From the NCBI GenBank assembly GCA_002633005.1, contig NMRA01000013.1, positions 44,033 to 108,032 on the forward strand: DNA of 64,000 nt. The letters are read 5' to 3'. This DNA comes from Phoronis australis. Taxonomy: Eukaryota; Phoronida; Phoronidae. A program made the position numbers and the translations under genes. This document shows, one piece after another, positions 58,101 to 64,000 of the stretch. Under the pieces are notes generated by a model, which saw only the letters and a list, made by a program, of their open reading frames with translations, did not search any database and was not told the origin of the DNA. The first letter of the stretch is position 1, and each line of letters begins with the position of its first letter.

Positions 58101-61100
58101 TATGTTGTAATGATTCGACAACTTGAGGCAAACATCAAACATTGAATCAAAATTGACTCCAATGCACTACAATTCATTCTGTGAGCTTGTTAAAACTTTG
58201 AAAATACATGTCAGTGAGGCTTAGTCTTCTCAGCTGCACAAAAATTTATCTGGTATGGCATAAACAGGGCGAAGTCGCCTTGGCTGCATGCAAAATTTTG
58301 ACTTGTAGCGAAAAAAAGTTTCTAGGGGCAGACTTAGGCAGTAAACAGAACTGGTTTATTTCTACCTTGTCTCATTTACAACCTGTCGCATCACTGACTA
58401 TGACTCAGTGTGTTTTGAGGGCATGTCGCCACAACATCAGCATTAGAGTGAAGCGAAGCGTGGGCAACTTTTCCCAATCACAGCACTCAAGTTACATCAA
58501 GGAGTATTCGCATAATTATACACTGTGCTCACCACAATGCAAATCACGAGACATTGAAATGTTTTGCAATTTAGACAAGTGTCTGATGCATAGATCATGG
58601 TCACTCTATCATCTGCAAGGAACCTCTCACTGCGCGATTAATTACACTTGGCCATATGACAATCATTTGCTATTAGTACGGATGTACAAAATGCACTGAT
58701 CAATATTTGGATACAGTCACAGCTTCAGAACTAGGAGCATGGATCTGAATAATTATACAACTAGACAGTTTTGTGTCTTCTACCTGGTCATTGGGACAAC
58801 GCCTGGTGTCGTCAGCATTAATAACATACAACTCCTTCAGCTCACTTAGTCCAGTACTACCTTGCACAATCTTCAGCATCCTAAATAAGACAGCACTAAC
58901 TTTATGAAAACGCATTAACTTTAATTTATTAATAAGAAGAATTATCTAGTTCGAGACACAGAGATAATTATTTTTATCAAAGTCAAAATTCAAAAATAAG
59001 CAATATAGGCCATTCCAAGTTCATGAATAACAAGGGAGAGGAAGTTTGGATTGGAGTTATAGCTATTTCTGACGATTTTATCTTAGACTTTGTTGATACA
59101 AAATGTTGTGTGCAACAATTGAGAAATATTAATGAACGTCAACATTATCCATGTCGCAATCTTCAGAATCAAGAAAATTCAATTTCTGCTTGAGTTTTAG
59201 TGTACCGAATTTTAAAGACTGTCCCAAACTGGAGAATTGCAATGATACTATCCACTACTACTGAGCAAGTCCCCAACAGTTTGACAGTGTATGATGGAAA
59301 CTATGTTAAAGAATTTGAACCAAATAAAGCATTTATTAGGCGCTAGATGTCATTTGATGAACAAATGAGAGCACTAAACTGCCACATTGTGTACTAAAAT
59401 GGTGAGACTGTAACACAGCTTTATCATAAAATAAAGCAAGGACCACACAGTAGTACAGCCATAATTGTTAATGTCACACATCTTTGATGTGGAAGGAAGA
59501 AAAAGAAGAGTCGTGCATTCCAGTAAAACAAACAAATATTACAATTTTCATCACAATAACAAAAGGTAATGCTTAGAAATGAAAGATTCATGAGGTAAAA
59601 CACATCAACCACGACTGCAAACCAGGCTGAATGTGCATGTCATAGCCATACAGCATTGTGGATCAATAAATTTAAAGTAAATTACACGTCATAAGTCACA
59701 ACTAACCAAACAAAGAGACAACATTGTTACTGTGATGATATCCAGCTATCTGAAGGACACACCTACACCAACACACTGCGGAGCTTTATACAAATTAAAA
59801 TAACAATCAACTTAAGTGTATCTAGTTTATGCAAGATAAACTGAAAAGCATTTTGAGTAACATGGATTGTCTTCATAATCCAATGCCTATACCTGACACT
59901 TGTGGCCGAGATATGCAGAAGTTTCCCGGAGTCATCATCATGGAACAGCAGTTTCTCTGGTTCCACAGTCATGGTGCTTAGGTCGACAACGCCATTCTCA
60001 GCCTGTAGTGAAATGTAGGAGTTGTTACATCACCTTTAGCAAACTTATTATAGCATGCTTCTGACACAGATATTCATAGTACACTCTGGGATTGTCGTCA
60101 GGCCATAATCCTAGTCAGAACACATCATTTACATAACCACCATCAATGGGAAACTCTGTGTTCACTAGGAAGTGAAACAACAAAGTGAGAGTGACAGTAT
60201 AGAGGTTTGAGCTCTGGACTCCTGTTTGGGAGACCTGGGTTCAAATCCTAGCTTCACGGACTGACAATCGAGCATTGTTCAAAGATGTCTCCTACTCCTC
60301 TCAGCTCGGTCTTACTAGTGAATGTAGGCCAGGGGGTGAATGAGAACCTGTTGCAAAAGCGATCTCTGGGGCAGGGCTCATATTTTTTTAGTTACAGTAA
60401 GGAAATGGTCAGGTGGAAAGGGTCCAAATGCCACTCCCCTTTGTGTTCAAGTATATTATGGTTTTTGCCAATGAGAGTCTACTTTAAGTTTGCTTTGAGT
60501 ACAAACTCCTAAGTTCAAACTCAAACTTTCCAACTTTCATGCTCTGGACATCAAGTGCAAACCAGGACAAGACAATCATCTAATATAAACCAATTAAAGT
60601 GTACTTAAGCACAAAATAATCGGCATTTATCTTGAATTCAAACACACATAGAATGGAAAATATCAAAAATAATTTTGAGTTTCATTTCATGTGCGAAAAT
60701 TAAACGTCAAGCCCTGGTCAATTTTTAATTTGTCATTGAACTTAAAGAGACATTAAATAACGCTGAAGAGAGACCTATAACAAAGTGAATGTGACAACAT
60801 GTGACAAAAAGACACTCAACACAACTTACAAGCCGGCCACTGGACACTGCAGCAACATGACGTATTCCATTCTGCCTGAAGGGACACGTGACATAGTGCC
60901 AGGGTATGCCGCCCATCTGCAAGTCATGGTCAGCACAACGCACCTCGAACAACACAGGAGGGCATTCTGGGACAAAAAAGGAATCAGGCATGAGCTTTTT
61001 GCCCACCCAAGATTCAGGAAAAATAAAGTTTTGGGAAAGTTTCACACAAATTTACTGTTCACAGCAAAAACTGTTAGGACCAAAATGCCCCAATATCTAA

Positions 61101-64000
61101 ACATTGATAAGGCTGACTGGCAACTTCTTGGATGCACAGCTGGAGTGCATAATAACACCTTTATAGAGACCGATGCATAGTTGCATCTCACCACCAAGAG
61201 ACTCTCTCGTTTTGTCTTTCACATTATGATTGTGTAGGACTGTATTAACAAGTCAGTGTATTTATAACCAAATATCTACACATTCAAGTAATAAATTATT
61301 TTAACTGTGTAAAACAGCATAATTATTTTCTGAAAGTAGAAAGTTTGTACAATTTGATTTTTATTTTTTTACCAATCTGCCATTAATGGGGTCATGTGAC
61401 CATATATTTTTAGTAAAATTTAGAAAGAAAGTTACATTGAAAACAAAACAATGGTATCAATAACAAAACTAGTTAAAGTTTGTCTGATATAAATGTTTTA
61501 AAGATGAAATTTAAAAAACGACATTACAGTTTTCTAAATTATCATTTCATCTTTTGTTTGTTTTATGCAACTTTTATTTTTTCATGGAAATCCTATTAGC
61601 CCCCTTTTTTATCGCCCCACATGCAAAAGCAAAATATTTCAAAACCAATTCCTAATAGTGTATCAGAGAACACTGCTTAAAGAAAAAATCTTTATAAGCA
61701 AAGCAACTGAAATATTTCGTTATTTGTAACACTACAGTCTACAGCCACGAATCGGGTTTCACACTGAAATGACTATTTTCAACTCAGTAGTGAAAACACA
61801 ACAAACTCACCTTGAAGCCTGATGTTAATAGGTAAGCCACAAGGCTTTGTACCAACTGTCCCATTAAGTTCACTACATTCCTTGAACAACTCAGCGTTGA
61901 ACAACTTGTTCTGAAAACGGAACAGCCAAGTAACAGCAATGACTATTAACTAACAACTAAGTGATTCAGTTCGATTTGTTAGCAGTACTGCTTCTTAAAC
62001 AGTACATTTTAGTGATTTTGAACCACATGTTTGATTCGTTCTGTTAACAATTATCTCAACCTACGGCAAGTTGGGGTTAACCTGCAGTTTCTTTGTATCT
62101 ACGCATGAGGTAACATAATTTTTAAGAAATTGTTGCAAGACAATGATAGCAGTCTTACTTAAATCAATCAAATCAATCAATATATAATGTTGCCGCACTT
62201 CTGAGCAAGTTTTGCACGCTTACTTGCTCTACACACATTTCAAAGTAATCACAAGACAGTTCTCAGTAGAAAACAGACAAAAATTGAGTAAGAACTGCTT
62301 AAGCTTTGTACAATCTGAGTAAGAACTTATGGACGATGTCGCATAAAAGGCATAATTATTTTGGCTACAATTACCTTTTTAACAAAGTCCCCAGCCCCTT
62401 TCATCGAGAAGTTAAGACATTTCCAAAGCAAAATTTGGTAACTTAGGTCAGATGAAAGCCCCTCCTTGTTTGTTGTACTTGTACACCAAATTTCCCTCAA
62501 TTGAAACACTCCATTAAACCTAACAGATCAACACAATGTACACACAGTGTGCAAGTCTTCAGTTCTTGGAGTACACTAGCTTTCAGCAATGAGAGCTCAA
62601 TGACTGTCGAGTGTTTACCTGTGAAACAATCAACTCCCAGTTGTACATTCGGACCCAGCCAGTCAGACACATGACGATGAGAAGGCCGTTGTGAGAGATC
62701 ATGGCATCACACACGTTCGTGCCGAAAACCTACAACGTACGATAGTTACGTCAAATGATATCCACGACTTAATGCAACATGCACGAGTCTGAAAGGATAG
62801 TGGTCTCCTAAATTCTGTTGAGAAAAATAAATTATCTCTCCCCTAGTGAAACTGTCAAAATTTATTCCCTTGATAAAAAACTAAAGTAAAAAAACACATG
62901 ACTCTAACAGAGTAGTTTAAATTTATTTTTTGAGACAAGGTTCATTATAACCGTTTGCAGTAGATAAAAACACACTTTCAGACAACTTGTAATTTTGGCT
63001 TGACCAATTACAGTGAGGACATTGGTCTCAACTTAGTTACTGAAATTAGAGATGATATTTAGGCTTAGAAAGAGATGACAGATCATTTACTTGAGTCAAG
63101 ACTCAAAAAGTTGGCTTGTCAAGGCAGGCCAAAATATGCGCTTAGTTTCAATTAATGTCACTTCTTTCTAATTCAAAAATCACCTCTCAGCTGAGTACAG
63201 AACATGACAAGTCTCGTAGCAACAAGTGGTCTTAATTGAAAGCTCATTTCTTTGACAGAACACAGGTTTGAAGCAACTACTTTAAACCTGGATTATTAAT
63301 ACCTTATCTCGAATACTTCAGTTTGTCTTCTTAATTAAGACATGCGCACAATATATGTTGCGTCTTAATTTCTCGTTTTGCAATACTGGAGAGATTCTGT
63401 ACACAACACGATTTAATGCCAGAAAAACCACGGGTAATGCCAAAGTACCAAAAATAGTGTCTTTACCCTTCTGTCAATCTCGATGGCACCTGAAAATGTT
63501 GTAGGAAAGACACCAATAAGACAAAGAGCCATAAATACATTCTGTGTGGTGCGTATGGTGTCCTCAGCTACTGAGAGTCTGGTGGAGTGGTGGTGAGTTG
63601 ACTTGAGTAGAATAGAGTGGTCCTGTGATGACCAGGAAAGGTGTCTGTTGATGCAAGGAGATTAAAAGATGTAGAGAGACAAAACTTATATCAAGTCATT
63701 TATCAAGAGCATTAGAGCTGAAAAAACACTGTTCACAATTGGAGATTATCGAACATTTTGCCATTCACTTAATGCTAAAAATTATAAATCACAGAACTTC
63801 TGGAAACTCAGTAAAATATTTCCACAATGTCGCTGGGCCTACAAGCCCTTCTAATGGGGGTTGATGACTGATGGCTCTTGTGATAATTGCGTTGCCCTCA
63901 ACTGATGTTCTTTGATAACAACATGTCCAGGGCGCTGCAAGTCAAAGAACACTGAAACAGGATGACGGATTTTTCGCAGGAACCAGTCAGTCAACAATCC
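55184..64000 (-). CDS. Ten-exon gene, beta-rich extracellular-type protein, possibly a CatSper accessory subunit; runs off the right edge
   Basis: The minus-strand exons are 64000-63903 (partial), 63644-63467, 62729-62619, 61910-61811, 60966-60830, 60002-59893, 58880-58784, 57754-57671, 56121-55966 and 55309-55184. Every junction keeps the frame, giving about 398 residues, so the gene model is strong. Recurrent features are VFGTNVCDAMISHNGLLIVM followed by RMYNWEL, spaced cysteines (KECSEL, TKPCGL, ECPPVL, EVRCAD, VTCPF), HVAAVSSGRL, LYVINADDTRRCP and WTLSSSGRIVKRRT. Alternating hydrophobic strands with 'G-L/R' turns suggest beta-propeller blades and an Ig-like part. The CatSper beta/gamma/delta/epsilon sperm-channel ectodomains have this style, but I could not match a specific member. 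No membrane helix is visible before the TGA at 55184. An alternative donor (cag/gtgatt) at 55187 would allow further exons. The last acceptor is weak. Confidence 0.75.
56389..56498 (+). CDS. Possible first exon on the opposite strand
   Basis: An ATG at 56389 opens 36 codons (MANSRFITRPSIRAATCRLQ and a basic remainder) to a strong donor aag/gtaagt at 56499. The basic, Ser/Arg-rich start is like a mitochondrial presequence. It lies in an intron of the minus-strand gene and no following exon was found. Confidence 0.15.
58208..58699 (+). CDS. Orphan 163-codon ORF in an intron of the minus-strand gene
   Basis: It has a true ATG at 58208 and a stop at 58697-58699, and ends just before exon 58784-58880 of the opposite strand. 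It is Cys- and His-rich in its second half (LCSPQCKSRDIEMFCNLDKC) with no recognised fold. There is no splice or promoter evidence. Confidence 0.15.
   Translation: MSVRLSLLSCTKIYLVWHKQGEVALAACKILTCSEKKFLGADLGSKQNWFISTLSHLQPVASLTMTQCVLRACRHNISIRVKRSVGNFSQSQHSSYIKEYSHNYTLCSPQCKSRDIEMFCNLDKCLMHRSWSLYHLQGTSHCAINYTWPYDNHLLLVRMYKMH
60184..60266 (+). repeat. tRNA-related SINE head
   Basis: GGTTCAAATCC at 60238-60248 is a perfect Pol III B box. An A-box-like tagaggtttgagctctgg precedes it by a normal distance. The ends gtga and tcac could pair like an acceptor stem. The rest of the cloverleaf is poor, so it is a SINE or tRNA pseudogene, not a working tRNA. It lies in the intron between exons at 60002 and 60830 of the minus-strand gene. 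Confidence 0.6.

Noticed and set aside
60785-61180. 131-codon plus-strand frame
   Set aside because: Much of it is the complement of the exon at 60830-60966, which fits the phase of the minus-strand gene on both sides. The rest has no support.
1-64000. CRISPR arrays, bacterial operons or prophage genes
   Set aside because: None was seen. Repeats here are satellite, microsatellite or transposon-like, and the genes have spliceosomal introns.

Overview
The window is nuclear DNA of an animal. Genes are sparse and split by many introns with GT/AG borders. Dispersed repeats are abundant, including tRNA-headed elements, LINE reverse-transcriptase scraps and hAT-like miniature elements. There is one TATA-type promoter and no sign of operons. 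Gene content and repeat style (frequent 'acatgta' motifs, SEA-domain membrane protein, SLC38-like carrier) suggest a marine invertebrate, with a coral or anemone as my best guess. That assignment is an inference. The window contains a 687-base run of N and two single N's, each of the latter sitting between near-identical direct copies.

Left part (1-31 kb). A terminal exon of a plus-strand carrier-like membrane protein lies at 3.74-3.89 kb. The first three exons of an SLC38-type amino-acid transporter (17.00, 22.52 and 23.85 kb) follow a good TATA box. Large introns and spacers hold three long copies and one fragment of a tRNA-related element carrying a long palindrome. They also hold a LINE reverse-transcriptase tail, a decayed C2H2 zinc-finger gene, a weak THAP-like remnant and a fragment with a dinucleotide-binding motif. 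Later SLC38 exons were not found.

Middle (32.0-35.0 kb). About 3 kb of GC-rich satellite is made of a 56-bp unit that contains a self-complementary hairpin. Variant monomers recur at exact multiples of 56 bp. It stands out sharply from the AT-rich surroundings and generates spurious long ORFs.

Right part (40-64 kb). A plus-strand gene (44.7-52.5 kb, eight exons, all phases compatible) encodes a single-pass membrane protein with an SEA domain, a transmembrane helix and an acidic Ser/Thr tail. Its start is not settled. A minus-strand gene (64.0-55.2 kb, ten coding exons, all in phase) runs in from beyond the right edge. It encodes a Cys-containing, beta-rich protein that I could not name with confidence; a CatSper accessory subunit is the working guess. 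The two genes converge, with little recognisable between them.
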